A stretch of 64,000 nucleotides of DNA from Sthenelais limicola (GCA_942159475.1 OW804094.1:45256966-45320965), one strand, 5' to 3'. Positions 1 to 13,183 are shown, counted from the first letter of the stretch. Notes: a model not told the origin generated them from the letters alone. Made by a program: numbers and translations.

Positions 1-20
1 GCATCGTAGTAATTGCAAAT

Positions 21-86
21 GTAAGTAGTATAGGAGTAAGTAGTATAGGACAACAGAACCGAGGTGCTAAGCAGTAAGTAGTATAT
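21..86. repeat. 15-bp tandem duplication
   Basis: The unit gtaagtagtatagga occurs at 21-35 and again directly at 36-50. A third, partial unit (gtaagtagtatat) is at 74-86. Each unit begins with a perfect splice-donor hexamer (gtaagt), but I see no exon in front of any of them, so I treat this as a simple local duplication. Confidence 0.7.
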
Positions 87-2180
87 AAAAGCGGAGCTAA
101 GGAGCATAGAATTGGTGGACGAGTAAGGCTATATGCTACAGAATGCAGGAAGATAATGAATGTGATGAGGTAGAGGGGAGTTGGTGGGTTGGCATTCATT
201 AATCAGGAGTCAGCAGAGATTATTGGCCTGATCCTCAGATGAGCCTCCCGTCTACACATACCTAATGAGCAGTCCTCTCGCTGTTGGGCTGAGCAGCTGA
301 TCCAACTCTGCTGCTATCGCCACATATTTTCTCTTCATAATGTGTACACACATACTATCACTCAGTCGTTTCTTATGTTGTGAAGGGTGGGCGGGGAGAG
401 GGGGGGGGGGGGTCTTCCTTCCAGAGAGGAACATATCAATGCCCTAGCGCTCGCTCGCTCGCTCTTCTTTCTCTTCTGTGTCCATTTTCTTTCGGCACAT
501 GTTCTATATTGTAGAGCGTCTTCCTTCGGGGTCATATCGCGAACCTATTGTAGCAGATGGGTGGCTGTTGGTTGGTGGGTGGCTGTGGAAAAGGTATTAC
601 TTAGTGTGTCACGTATGTAAACATACTATCGAGGAACACGTTTGTAGTTGCACCACGGATTGCAGTGTTTGTAGACCTGCAGTACCTCGCGTAACACGCG
701 GAAAGGAATTGCCCAGTTTCCCTCTACATATTAAAGAAGCTGAAACAGTTGAACTAAAATGTGTATGAATATTGGGAAGAACGAAATACTGCGGATTGGA
801 GGGCACTTTATACAATACTCGTACGAAACAATATGCGTTACTGCTTTCTTATCTGTGACTTAGATTGATCAAGGATATCCTGAGTTAGCGATGCTCACTC
901 ATGTTTGAATATGGCAAAACGTTGCAGTGTCAGATATATGATAGGTAGGCGATGGTTGTTGTGTTATCAGTCTCAATGAAAGAGCAGTCAAAGCCCAGGC
1001 AAACCGTAGCGATAAATGAGGCAATACTCTGTGATGAATTATATATCATATCATTAAAATATGGCCTTCTCCTCCGCATCAGCAATAGAATTGGGCCCTG
1101 CATTAGTGCTTGATGCTTGAAGTTGTGAAGAGAGGCTTTTATTTCTTGTTCTTAATACCCACATCTGTGATTTGAACATTGGAATGGTCTTTCAAACTCT
1201 AACTTTATCTCACGGTCTAATGTGCTATTTTATTCATGAATAGGCACGTTAGGATGAATTATGTACTAGAAGGAATATCTAAATCGTAGGACGATGGCTA
1301 CAGTTATGAATCTAATCACACGTGGATACTTCACCTTATAAATCACATTCCCTTTATGTGTTTGCAATAAAACAGTGAGTGTTTACTGACATTCCCCAAC
1401 ATGAAGGATACCCATGAATAACTGGGTCCCATGATATAGAAAAGGCCTAGGAAGTGGAGTTCTGTCCCTCCTCCTTTGTCAAAGAAGATGGATAAATATG
1501 ATATAATTATGATAACATTGCTATGTCGTTGTTGTTGCTGGTTTCTTATACCCTATTCTATATGTATGTATACGTCTGTGGCCATACCGTTCAGAAGCAG
1601 AACCAGTTGATGAGGTTTTCCCTCATAGACATAAAAAGACATTCCCTTAGCATAGGGATCAGGGTTGTCTGATAGATAAAAACCCTATGGCTCATCGCTA
1701 ATCTACGCTGTAAATACCCTGTCCATAGCCGGGAGAGTGCTTTTTCTTGTGCAACCTCTCCCATGTATCTACCGCCTTGGTGATGGAAAAGATGAACTCA
1801 ATGCAAGTTCAATTGGATGCCTGGCTGGCATGTTTACTTCGACCACTGTTGCGATGCCTGAATAGCACATACAGGTCGTTAACCTAAATGTCTTCTACGG
1901 TGGCTCATATATTATCCCTGCTCAATGGGAGTTGAAAAAAAATCCACCTATGTCGGACAGCCATATTTTGAAAAGTGTTGTCAGGGCAACCACTTTTTAG
2001 GCGATTTTTTAAACCCTGTGACTTCTCACATTGTAATTAAACCTTTAGCCCAGAGAAGTCAAATGATTAAGGCAATGACGCGATCTCTGTTTTGAGAAAC
2101 CAATAAAATAATATTACAATAGTCGGCAGAAGCCTGGTTGTATGATGAGGAAAAAAATAAAAATGTAAATATTCCCTGTT
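87..2180. other. No gene seen; non-coding stretch
   Basis: No exon-like open frame with usable splice sites is visible on either strand. The only structure is a G run at 400-412 and pyrimidine-rich patches. The stretch is intergenic, or an intron of the plus-strand gene whose first visible exon is at 18480. Confidence 0.5.
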
Positions 2181-2436
2181 ATAGCGGAACTCCACTATAG
2201 GTAAAAAACGGCGCCAACAGGCAAAAACGGCTGCGACGAATTTTTTGCGACAAAATATCTAATCAAGTTAGATATTTTGCAATTGTTGGCAACAAATAAA
2301 TGTGTTGCCAACAACCTATTTTACCCCCTCATCCACTAGAATTTTTAGTCATGTCGAATTTTCCGAATTTTTAGAAATGTCGGCGACGAATTTTGCCTGT
2401 TGGCGCCGTTTTTTACCTATAGTGGAGTTCCGCTAT
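2181..2436. mobile_element. MITE with 46-bp perfect terminal inverted repeats
   Basis: The first 46 bases (2181-2226, starting atagcggaactccactatag) are the exact reverse complement of the last 46 (2391-2436). A TA dinucleotide sits at each edge (2182-2183 and 2434-2435), consistent with a TA target-site duplication of the Tc1/mariner type. The 256-bp element has no coding capacity. Its interior holds two further hairpins: aaaatatctaa/ttagatatttt around 2256-2280, and ttgttggcaaca/tgttgccaacaa around 2283-2315. Perfect arms suggest a fairly recent insertion. Family assignment rests on the TA edges and the terminal AGCGGAACTCC; no transposase is present to confirm it. Confidence 0.85.
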
Positions 2437-2860
2437 TATGCTAAGGTTATGGCCCGCAATATCTTCTGTTTTCCAATTGTGTCATGATCTCGTACCGCTC
2501 TTCCATGCACTTCGCTGATTACTATTTGAGAAGCTCTAATATTGGATAAATGTTTGTTGGAAGATACATCATTACTGTGTCATTCATATCATTGCCCCTT
2601 CTCCCTCCACTCAAGTAGGTCTTTGACCCATATTCCCTCTGCACACTGAGACTGCTGTACAGCAGTATGGTCGCTGATCTTGGAGTTACCTAGATCCGAT
2701 GAGGTGGCAAAAAAATAGTCCACAGGCATTATAATCGGCGCAGACCCAGTACATGTGCACTTTGCAATGGGTAGGTAAGTCAGTAATGGACCCTATAGAA
2801 TAGACATCTGATGTAAATAGAATCTTGTGTATGTGTTAATTAACGTGTCTCTGTCTATCT

Positions 2861-2913
2861 AAATGTATATATATATACGAAAGTATAGTGTGAAAAGGGA
2901 CGTAAAGCCCCAC
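2861..2913 (+). repeat. Dispersed repeat, copy 1 (see 32411-32460)
   Basis: A block with core atatacgaaagtatagtgt followed by aaaa and gtaaagc recurs about 29.5 kb away at 32411-32460 in the same orientation. Both copies are preceded by a TA-rich run and followed by C-rich sequence. Probably fragments of one interspersed repeat family. Confidence 0.5.
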
Positions 2914-5484
2914 CCCCCTATCTATCCCCACACCCATCATATAAACTCCTCATTGTTGTTTCATGTAAGGAAGCAATATAGTAATATCTACCCAAACTTC
3001 GAATCAAAGCCACAGATGATACAACAATAGGTGCTGGTTGAAGTGAAACTCTCCTCTTCGTGTTATCTCCGTTGTTGTATTAGTATTACTTCTTCTGAAT
3101 TCTGGAAGCAAAAGCTTTTATGGACGGACTATGATTGGTATCCTTAAAATTGTATCGGCTCTCCCACAATTAGTGGGTGGTTTGACATACAAAAACTGGG
3201 TTTAATATCAACTAAAACTACTTAATTATTAAGCGGATATAGAGGCATCAGGGAAAACAGGACACTGACTAATTTTGAGATTGAATATCTCCTCCTGCAT
3301 ATATACTGCCTATTGGTTTTTATTGACTAGTGACCTGGAAACTAATATCTTTCCTTTCTTCACTGCCTATATTATATCGCTCGCCTCTTGCTCCTTTTCT
3401 TACCTCTATCTACCTCCCTCTCACCAACTCCTACTCTAGTTTCCCACCCCCTCCCCCTCTCTCCTCTCTCCCTCCCTCCCATAGTAACATCCACTACCTG
3501 TTTCCACCAAATGACCAGAGTTGTTTCTAAAATTAGAAAGAGATCATTTTCTCGCACTAGAGCTACTCACCGTTAATGAAGCCCCTGGAGTTCGACTGGT
3601 TATTTCAGTAAATGAAGTCTGGGAGATGAGGAACGGAAGGACAGGCTCTGCCTACCTTTTGTACTGCTACCTTTACACCCGGCGCTTTGTGGATGGTGTC
3701 CTGTGCATTCACACTTTGCCTCAAATAGATGGCTTGCCTTTTGGCTCCGGCCTTGCCTGGTGTGCCCTTGTGGGAGCGTTATAGAGGGGCTGCGTGGGCC
3801 CAATGTGCTTGTTGAGATGGGTAGGAACCCTTCTGTCAAATCTGGGTTGCTCAATATGGAGGAGGGAGCTGATTTAGAGCTGAGCTAGATTAGAGGAATG
3901 TCATCTTCCGTTGTATACAAATCCAAGGTGAATGTCTACGAGATGACCTTCCTGAGTCTTGTTCAAATGTCTAATGCTGGTACTATATGGGTAGCTCATT
4001 TGATAAAGTCGGAGTATCGATATTATCAATATAAGGATTTTCATTGCAATATGTTAAACTTGTTAGTCTCCCATCAATACAACTCCGGGAGTACTGGGAT
4101 TCAGTGATTTAACTTTACTTAAAAATTTGAACACCATTGGCTATGATGTTTTCCCAACCAGTTCAATTTATTTAATTTATCCTGGTGTACTTGAGTGAAT
4201 TTTCTTTTGCAGAATTTATAATTATCTCTACGTCAAATTCATTCACGTCTTGACTCTTTCAAACGTCTTTCATCGATTAAAAGGCCATTTACATATTATG
4301 CCAACATGGGTCCCATGTGTATACAACCCATCCCCTCCTATACTACTAATAACGCCCTGCAGGTGAGGGATCCTAGGCCTCCCAGTGATGTACTACAGTC
4401 TGAGATGATTAACAGAAATAGTGACGCAACCAATTCCACCCCTCCCTCTCTCTAGTTCCAAATTTGTGCCCTACCTTGGGTTCACCCTTTGCCCTGACCT
4501 GTCTCCTTAATTGTAACACCACTCAATCCTCATCATCACTTCTAGAATTGGCAATGTTAATGAAAGGTGGCTTTTTAATTCACCTTAAGTTCAATACCTC
4601 TGTTTCTACCTTGAAGCCTTCTATAATGAACACACACTATATGGTTCAGATCTTCTGAAAATGAACAATTAGGAGCTCTAGACTTTTACTAAATTCTGCT
4701 AAACAATACTGAAAAATGGTCAATACTAGGTATATCTGAGTATTTTTGGTATCGTCTTGATACAAACAATCTGTTTGGTTATGTAACGTTGAACTGAATT
4801 TTGAACCTCATTTATGTCTTAAATTTGGGTTATTTGAGAAGATTGGTGAAGGTGAATTGTACATTTTCTGGCGATTTCACCCACATGTCCACCAGGTATT
4901 ACTCTTTCTGTCACGTCCGCTGATTCACCTCCACCACTCAAATCATTTTCAAGTCAATTTTAACCTGTGTGATTGACAATATTGAATACTATTCTACCCC
5001 TACCATACACCTTGCCCTCTAGCATCCACTGCTATAAATGCAGACGACCAGGCCGGTTATTACCAAGTCAGGCATCATGATTTTGTCGCCAATCATGAAG
5101 GCATCAATATCCTACACAGCATCATCAGCATGCAGGCCGCCCCACCCTTCCATGCCCACCAACCAGCTAATCCCCTGGAGAGAACAAACTAATATTTTAG
5201 CCTCTACCTCTACCTATCCCCCGTCTCCCTTTATTCTTATAGGTCTCTATCCTTCAGCATCAATCATTGACTAGTTATCAATTATTTACGTCGTTAATCT
5301 AACTCCTTATCTGGGCTCATATTAATTGACATTCGATTATGATAAGCTTTCTGCTCATACTTCCAAAACACCCAACTTTACTATAAATTTGCACTGACGA
5401 TGATGGATAGTTTTTCGGCCACAGCTGTGAAGCTTGCTATATCGTATTTCAAATGTCTAAATTATACTTTGCACATATTCCCCG
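2914..5484. other. No supported gene; one weak minus-strand exon candidate
   Basis: The stretch holds a long pyrimidine tract (about 3385-3480). A GC-richer island at 3600-3800 has a minus-strand frame (about 3656-3766) that reads well and ends at a good donor (aaaag/gtaggc on the minus strand). Its acceptor is poor and a stop lies just upstream, so I do not call it an exon. Confidence 0.4.
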
Positions 5485-5620
5485 AATTGGGTCATTCAGT
5501 TTCGTAGTTTCGGAGGGACTACTGGGTTTGAATCCCATCAGCAGTTACCTCACTTCCCTGCCCTTGATATTGCACTTAACTCTGGTTGAGGGGCGCTTAA
5601 CAGCCACAAACCAACTAATG
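5485..5620 (+). mobile_element. Degraded tRNA-derived SINE (candidate)
   Basis: A B-box-like GGGTTTGAATCCC lies at 5524-5536. It is followed by a tail resembling the tRNA-unrelated part of SINEs found in many marine animals (cccttgatattgcacttaactctggttgag, which I would expect to derive from a form like cccttgagcaaggcacttaac). The A box is not clear, and no target-site duplication or tail repeat stands out. Alternatives are a tRNA pseudogene fragment or chance. Confidence 0.35.
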
Positions 5621-7958
5621 AGGTATTCATTTTTCTAAGTGACATGTAATCTTTGTACTTGACTCTTATTCGGACAGGCCCAAAACATTGCCAAAGCGGG
5701 AATATTGTGTAGTATCTCCAACCCTGCCAATTTCACCATTCTGGTCCTATTTGAATGGTCAGATCTCTATACCATCCTCATTCACTTCCACCCCTTCCTC
5801 CCCCCGCCCTCTCCCTCTCTACCACACACCTTGCCCCCTACCTACCTTCCATCCATCCAGCCACTGCCTCTCTCTCGCTCTATACATCTATACTAGTCCA
5901 TCAGTCCCTGCCCTTGATAGCTAAACCTTAGCAAAAGCCTACTGCCACCACTGCCTCCGTTATAGTTATATAGTCCATGGAGTTCTGTGTACATAGCGCC
6001 AGCACTGGATATTTTAATAGTTCTTCTACTTCTACTTCAACAACTCCTCCAAAACCTCTGCTTCTGGAAAGCTCCATTATAAATTATCTCAGGAAATACA
6101 TCTTGAACTTGGGAGTGGGAGTACTTAGTGAAGCAAGACTTTCGAACCGAGGGATGAGTTCTATATTTCTCCGCTGGCTTCGTTTAAATACTGGTAGGTC
6201 TGTGCAGGGGATATATACATGTATGTAACAATTGATTGTGTCAGAAGTCTATATACATCATGTTCTTGTTCGGTAAAAATAGCTTGAGTATGTCTGTTTG
6301 AATAACCATAGAGTAGACCATTAATTCTACCGTGGGTATGGCTTATTTTATTTTGCTGTGGAAATCAATCTTGATAATTTGCATCAAAACCTAGGGGTGA
6401 GCTTCTGGGATGGAGCTTGGAAAGTGGAATAGATACTCTGTTTCAATTCTATTGTGCCGCTGGGAAGCATTTGTTCAGACAGCTTTGTTGCAACTAGGGT
6501 AGGGAGTAGGCTGTGTTCAATACCGCCATTGCCATGAGGCATTGACCTTAAATAGTATACAAAAATAGTCACTTGACATATTCGACGTCGATCATTCAAC
6601 ATAATATTATACCAATCTCTAACTTAAATCCCAACTGTTGGTATAAGGGTTCAAATCTAACTCTCAGGCGTCTTAAAATGCCTTAATAAGCTGTAGTCTG
6701 TTGCTAACGTCTTCATCCATCTATGGGGTCGCTTCGGTCAACCAAAGGTTAGAAAGTTGTTTCTGGATTCGGTTGTCTAAAACTCCTGTTGAAGGACATG
6801 CATTGCCAGTTCTCTTGGGCCTGTCTGTCTCGTTGCCATAGTGTTAATTAATGTGAATTGATTCCTAACCTGCACCGACTGAGACGAGAAGCATCAATGG
6901 TCTTCGCGTGTTGAAATTATATGATGTATTTACTTCTCATTTTAAAAAGGTTTTTGTAAGTAATGTTATGTATCAAATCATTATGAGTTCGTTATTTGAT
7001 CAGTACTGTAGTAAGGTTATACATGTGCCCATTTTAGACAGTTATACTTTTAATGCATAGGTACCCTGATGTATTTGGCTAACAGATTTAGAGAAAATGT
7101 TGTTGGTGTGACATTGCGGATGGAATATTGCACTATTTATTTCATTTTCACGATTTTTTGTAACTGCTTCCTTAAATGCTTTGAGATATGCTGTAATTTG
7201 TAACTGGAGATCTGGAACACTAAGAACAGAGAGCAAAAGCACTTTGCTGATTTGTAAGGAGAAATGGGAAAGCCTACCCCCCAAACACGCTGCCAGAATA
7301 AAATCATTTAATAATAATATACCTTGCCCTTCCCGAACGTACACCCATTGTTATGCTTCCTACCAAATGCAACAGCCGGCCACAAACGTCATCAGCGTCC
7401 AGTAGACGTCATCATCCTATAATAGAACGCCATCTTCTAACTCTGATCATAAGATTACTTCCCTCTGTAGATGTGCCTCTCTAAGGAATCGCCTGCTAAA
7501 ATTGGGGGCTTTTCCTTTTTGGCTCTACTTGGCAAAGGCTGTTTTGGTGTTGCTCGGAGACTGGATTTAATTCAGACGACACCTGGCGTGGGCTGATAAC
7601 GGTTTTGGTTACTGACCGTTCCTACAATAGGAGCCTTGCATTAACTACTGCTCTTACCTGAAGTGAAGAATTATGGGTGCGAAACAGCATAATGACCAAT
7701 GGCGTCTATAGATACTGAGCCCGAAACTTATCTAGTACACTATAGTTTGCAATAACTTTCTCATTAAAAGGATATTTCCCCTTAGGGCATCCTATATTGT
7801 TAGTTACATTGTACTAAGATAGATTGAAGGGAATCATACATGGGTGGAGTAATGTTGGTGTTAGACCAATCATCTGACCGATTACTTGGTCTAGCTTAGA
7901 AGTAATATATTCCTCTTTCTCTAAGGTCTAACGGAGTTGGAATCATTCTAAGTCTGTT
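5621..7958. other. No gene seen
   Basis: Simple pyrimidine-rich DNA around 5790-5880. Short open frames on both strands are no longer than expected by chance and lack splice context. Confidence 0.5.
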
Positions 7959-7984
7959 CAACGAGACTAGGGGAAGTCTCGTTG
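7959..7984. repeat. 10-bp perfect hairpin
   Basis: caacgagact (7959-7968) and agtctcgttg (7975-7984) form a perfect 10-bp stem around a 6-base loop. A second, 8-bp stem (tagaccaa/ttggtcta) lies at 7862-7893. Possibly a relic of a fold-back element. No function can be read. Confidence 0.5.
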
Positions 7985-10900
7985 GTCTGTTTGATGGAAT
8001 TATTTTCTCATTTGATAGTAATTTGATTGGCAGATTATTCCATTTTCGTGGAGGTCGCTTTGAAAGTCTAATTAGATGAAAGAGTGCTGCATGTTGTGGG
8101 CATTGCTTTTAATTCACTGCCTGGTCTATCAGTCATGTATCACAATTGCATGACCTTAGTGGCGTGGGTTTAACCTTGATGGGGGTTAAAGTATGAGAGA
8201 AACCAACAAGTGATGAAGCAGTTCTCTCTCTCCCCCCACCATTACAATACTTGACAGAGCTAATGCGAGCCAACAAATGGCAGTCTCACGTGATCGCCCT
8301 GGTCAGGTTTTGCGTCTGCTTTTACTTGAGCTTTTTAGTGGTATAATAGGTGCAAAAACACCACTACCTCTGATGGAGTAGTAGATTAGATGCTGGGATG
8401 TTTGTGTTGTTAAATTGATTTTTAAAACGCACATACACTCGTACAAACATATGGGTGAATCCTCCTGATAGCTGGATGGACAATTAATTTACTAGTGTGT
8501 GCCCAAACGAGAATTCATACGTTTGCTTATAAATCGCAAAGATAACTTAACAGTGACACACAAGACAGACTCGGATGGTTTGCGCATTTGCCCAGAATGT
8601 ATCGTTCACCCCATTGTTTCCACCACGCCTATTTCTACTACCGATCATAATACATAATATAACATCCACTGGAAAATAACAAGACCAACTCGCAATGCTA
8701 ACTTACCCCTTCTCTGTTTAGTCTTGGGCATTGGGTTCACTTACATGCCCCGCTGTTACAGTGTATCCTTTCATTGTTTGCACCTACCTCTCAAGCAATG
8801 GAGGAGCTCCTTTAGAGTCATTCAACAATCTTGGAGCCACGTTCGTGTATAATCTATACAGAAAGTCAGAAATAGCACAAATGATTCGATCAGTTGTGAG
8901 ATTTGTTTTAACAGTGGTGTCCTGAGGTTTAGTACCCGTAAATCTTCAAGCTGTTTTTGGAAGTGCAACAGATCAATACGTTGGTTGCAAGGCGCCGTTT
9001 GCCCTAATTTATACCAAGGGATTCTTTTAAATCGTGATACTCGGCTTGTACGTTTGTTCAATTCATTGCATTCATTAGCATTGTTTAAATGTTATCAGTA
9101 TCTTTCACAATCATAATATTTTCACTCAAGAATATCCCTACGTTCTCTTGTCTATATGTGTGTAACAAAAATAATCTGACGGGCGAACGCCTGACTCTGA
9201 CTCTTCTCTCTAGGATATTTTGATACTTCTCATGCCTGATGGGTTTCATTCAGTCATAAACCATCCATCAAAATATGATTTAAGAAGTCTAGTGGAATCT
9301 TTGTATACCCGAGGGAAGACTGAATGTTCAGATAATGGACTTGGTTCAAATTCCCTCCTGATCTTCTGTCTATAGATGGGCGTCTCAAAACCTAGCCAGA
9401 AGATATTCCTTTCGAAGTTACCAGGTATCTTGTGATCAACTTCAAAATACTTGCTTATTCTATTGACCAATATTAATGAAACGTCGTTTTGAGTGTTCTT
9501 GTGTTGCGTGGGTGTGTTCGTGCAACAAATTAAGCCATGATAATATTGAACAGTTTATGAGCAGGATATCTATGCTCATACCCTTTCCTGATCTGTAAAA
9601 ACTTGTTGTCAAAGGCCCAGTTTGAGAACGTGAGATCCATAGAAGAACATGATGGATGGAAATCATGACACATGGCGAGATCGCACTTGAATGCTTATTC
9701 CTCCTGCATAATTGCCCGTTTTTTTATTCTCTAAGTTTTTACTGGGAAATCCCCGCTGTATATTCAAGCTAGGTTTAATTTCAGCTTGATAGATAACATA
9801 TGTGTAGCTGAGGAAGAGCCATAACTCTATTAATCTATGAGATTGTTTGGTTTTTTAAAACATTTTTGATAATGTGCGGCCTGTATTTTCCCCAATTACC
9901 ACGAGATGTAGACATTAATTTTAGAAGCACAAGACTCTCCTATATGATATCATTATATGTGCAATCACATACAATTAATACAAATAACGGTCAGAAAGGT
10001 TGCCCAGTCTCTAATAAGTATAATTTAATGTACCACAATATGCGTTTAAGGCCTCTGAATGATTGGAGTTAGTTGATTACATATCTGGAGCATATTACAT
10101 CTCTTATATGATTATGCCAAACTGTTCGACTATGATTGGAGACATAAGCATTATTGAGAAAGAGTGACTGACGGTAAAAGTATGTGATTTTGTGTCTTAT
10201 TAGGCAAGGTCATGATCTAAAACCGGGCAAATTATCTTCAGCAGTATTACGTTCAAACGTCCTCCTATTCTAATATTTCCATTCCATGATATATCGTTGG
10301 GCCTTTCTTATAATGATATATGTCAGATATTATTAAAATTAAGGACCATCTGTCTATACGACGTCATTCCCCGTGGCATATGTCCCTAATTTACAGAAAG
10401 GATTGGGTTCTATATATTATGAAGACATGTGTTAACAAATAAAAAAATATTTCTTCATATCTAAGTAAGCGTGGGCGAGGGCTTCGGTGTCTTGACTGGG
10501 CATTGAGGTATGATATAGCGTTCAGATGTTCTTATCACTAACTAGTAACACTAGCGTCCCTTCCTTGTATATATATATGCGCTCTATACAACTATGGCCG
10601 TGAGGCGAGGATTCGGTGTGTGTGGGGGGGGGGGGGGGGGGAGAGCTTAGTACTATAAATGTTAAACTCTCGTTCTGTGCGAAACCTGTCTTTAAACAAC
10701 CTCTATTGTAAGTATTTAGTTGCATTCTTTGTTGATAGCTTTATCTATTTTTATTCAGAGTGCTTGTTCGTGCGTTGAACTCCATGGATCAATACATTCA
10801 TTCAGCGCATATATATAACTCAGCTTTCTTTGAAGAAATCAAATACCATAATGCAATAAAAGAAGATTAATTGATGTTTCTGATTAACTAGATCTCGAAT

Positions 10901-11744
10901 GGATACTACTGCTGCATCTATATAAAAAGAATTCCCTAAAAGCGTTACGGTGGGTGTAGGTGCTTTAAATGGGGTGACCATGAATGACCCAAAGATAAAG
11001 CGAGGGTATTGGGAATGTTAGGGCGAGGACTCAAGGGCGCTGAGTCAATGAATAGCCACTGTCCAATGTCCTAAATAAAGGTTTGGCCTATAAGATCAAT
11101 TGCCTATTTCTTGACTATTGATTTTAGAAAAAGAATGTTCTCATACGTATGGGCTTCATAACAAAAGAAATATGAATTATGACTGTATTAGAAGAACCAT
11201 CATGGGCAACTATTTCCCATTGTGTGGAGGTGAATGGCATATTATATGTAACATACGTTCATATGAGCTTGGGGTCATTAGTTTGTAAGCTTCTCACGAT
11301 AGATGCTGGATCTAGGATAGAATGTAGCAGCGTGGTGGCAAGTCATCGGCCCAATCAGCTTGTGTCAAGCTGCTGGAGATAGGCACCCCTGTATGTTGGT
11401 GGCTAATGCCCAATCCGACATCCCATGCCTTCTCCTATAAAGGCTATTGTTTTCCTCGGATGGATGGGTATTGGATATTTCTTCTATTATTAGCGTTAGC
11501 TTTTACATGTCAATACGATTTGAAAATACATCTATTACGGACAAACGTGGCCCCCGACTGTTTGAGCCACTTTTTCGCCCCCTTCTCCCTTTTCCTGCTG
11601 TTCCTATTCTATTCCTTAACCTAGAGAAAAGTTTCGGACGTTTACCTAGTGGTCCAACATTTGAGTTTATAACTCAAAGGTCATTTGTATTTCTGTTTTC
11701 GGCACAATGGGTCACATCAAACAAGTCATTAGGGCGATGATCAC
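7985..11744. other. No gene seen
   Basis: No supported coding exon. Contains an 18-base G run at 10624-10641 and AT-rich DNA. Open frames are short, shadow each other on both strands and lack acceptor/donor pairs. Confidence 0.5.
10624..10641. repeat. Poly-G run (18)
   Basis: Uninterrupted G tract preceded by gtgtgtgt. Other G or C runs of 12 or more are at 400-412, 18642-18658 (C), 26794-26805, 27285-27303, 42457-42472 (C), 48497-48508 (C) and 53890-53902. Confidence 0.9.
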
Positions 11745-11786
11745 CTGACTAAGAAGTTTACCCCTCTGACTAAGAAGTTTACCCCT
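11745..11786 (+). repeat. 21-bp tandem duplication
   Basis: The unit ctgactaagaagtttacccct is repeated twice without a gap (11745-11765, 11766-11786). A third related ttacccct follows near 11800. It lies at the left edge of the region with the two larger direct repeats and may belong to the same element. Confidence 0.75.
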
Positions 11787-11939
11787 TATCAGCCCTTTAC
11801 CCCTTGTCAGATCAGAGACTGCAGAGACTGGGCCAGCGAGCCCCCAGAGCTTAGCCCAGGGTGCGCCAGCTCAGCCAGCTGGTGGTGTGCCCCCACAGAG
11901 TCATAAACTCCAGATGTCCACAGTCCAGATGTCAAACTT

Positions 11940-12068
11940 ATTAAATTAAAGGATGTACAAAAATAAGTCATGTCTAAATATATTCTCCTTAACATGAGAA
12001 AACTTTTGGTCTTTATTCCATAATTCTAGTTTGTTTAGAAGCCAAGATAATATTTTATACATTAAAAC
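11940..12068 (+). repeat. Long direct repeat, copy A
   Basis: About 128 bp nearly identical to 12326-12456; the shared core begins aggatgtacaaaaataagtc. The differences are scattered single bases. Looser similarity extends upstream (gatgtccacag versus ggtgtccacac). The spacing of about 386 bp suggests the repeated ends, or an internal duplication, of an unrecognised mobile element. No coding sequence lies between the copies. Confidence 0.8.
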
Positions 12069-12325
12069 CTTCTGAATAGTTTGTGATGTGAAAGGCTCAG
12101 GTCTAGGCTAGGGGTTATTTGACCACATAGTAATAAAGTCCGATGACAACAGCACCCCCGCACCCCCACAGAGAGAGACTGACCGGATATCAGATGCTGA
12201 TATCAGATTATCCCACCACCACCAGCTTTACCCCAGTGCTAGCACCCCAGTCAGTGTAATAAAAGTCGGACCACATGGTAATAAAAGTCAGGTGTCCACA
12301 CAGAGCTGTCACAGAGTTGTTCTAT
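12069..12325. other. Spacer between the two direct repeats
   Basis: Non-coding. Contains taataaagtc and taataaaagtc words three times and a small palindromic stretch (gatatcagatgctgatatcag, 12186-12206). Probably part of the same unclassified repeat. Confidence 0.4.
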
Positions 12326-12456
12326 CAACTTTTTAAATTTAAGGATGTACAAAAATAAGTCATGTGTAAATATATTCTCCTTAACATAAGAAAACTTTTG
12401 GTCTTTATTCCATAATTCTATCTTGTTTAGAAGCCAAGATAATATTTTATACATTA
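12326..12456 (+). repeat. Long direct repeat, copy B
   Basis: Second copy of the repeat at 11940-12068, in the same orientation. It ends, like copy A, in gataatattttatacattaaa. Downstream flanks diverge immediately. Confidence 0.8.
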
Positions 12457-13183
12457 AACCAAACCCTCTGGTATGTGTGGAGTAGGTCCTCTCTCTCTCT
12501 GTGGATTGAATTATTGCAGGTGGCTCCTTTCCACCACAACGACCACAATAATCCAGCCTCTCATGTCAGTATCCCTTTCATGAGCCCCTCTCATCACATC
12601 TGCAAGCAAATTCTTTTCATTGCTTCTTCTAAGTTTATTTATTCCCCAGTTCAAAGAAATCAGCCTATTAGAGAAATGTAATTTATCAAATTTAATATTT
12701 GACTAAGAGAGGCTCTTACAGTCAAATAGTAAATGGCAGGATATGCTGAATAAAACCTTTTTTCTTAAAAAAAATCATAATTATGTGCACTTAAAATAGT
12801 CAATGAAATATGCTGGAACTAGCAAAAGGATGCATACAACATTAAAGTTTCCTTTTTAAAAAATGTTTTCGAAACTCATTTCCCTGTGACACATCACATA
12901 TGGTGTTTATTACACGTTTATTGCACCTGGGCCAATAGGGTTCTGTAAGCACCACCACCTCTACAGGAGTAACCACAAATGGGTCAGATTTTCAGAAAAT
13001 GTACAATTGGCAGATTTAGTACATTCAAAATATAACTTAGTCTCTCCCTCTCCCTCTCCCCTCCCCTTCTTCCTACTTCCACAATGGCTTCCACCCAACA
13101 CCCCACCCCCCCACCCCCCACCCCCCACCCCCGCTAGGTACTCCTCTCTCCCACTCCTTTCTCGTTCACTCCCCCTCAGTCCT
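12457..13183. other. No gene seen; C-rich low-complexity at the right end
   Basis: AT-rich DNA, then purine/pyrimidine-biased and CCCCCA-rich DNA at 13030-13183. The arginine- and proline-rich frames here are products of that composition. Confidence 0.55.

Noticed and set aside
2726..2774. 45-nt phase-1 exon before gtaggtaagt
   Set aside because: Donor good but acceptor (aaaaaaatagtccacag) lacks a pyrimidine tract, and the translation is not protein-like.
5524..5536. Functional tRNA gene
   Set aside because: Only the T-arm/B-box is recognisable; no acceptor stem or A box pairs with it.
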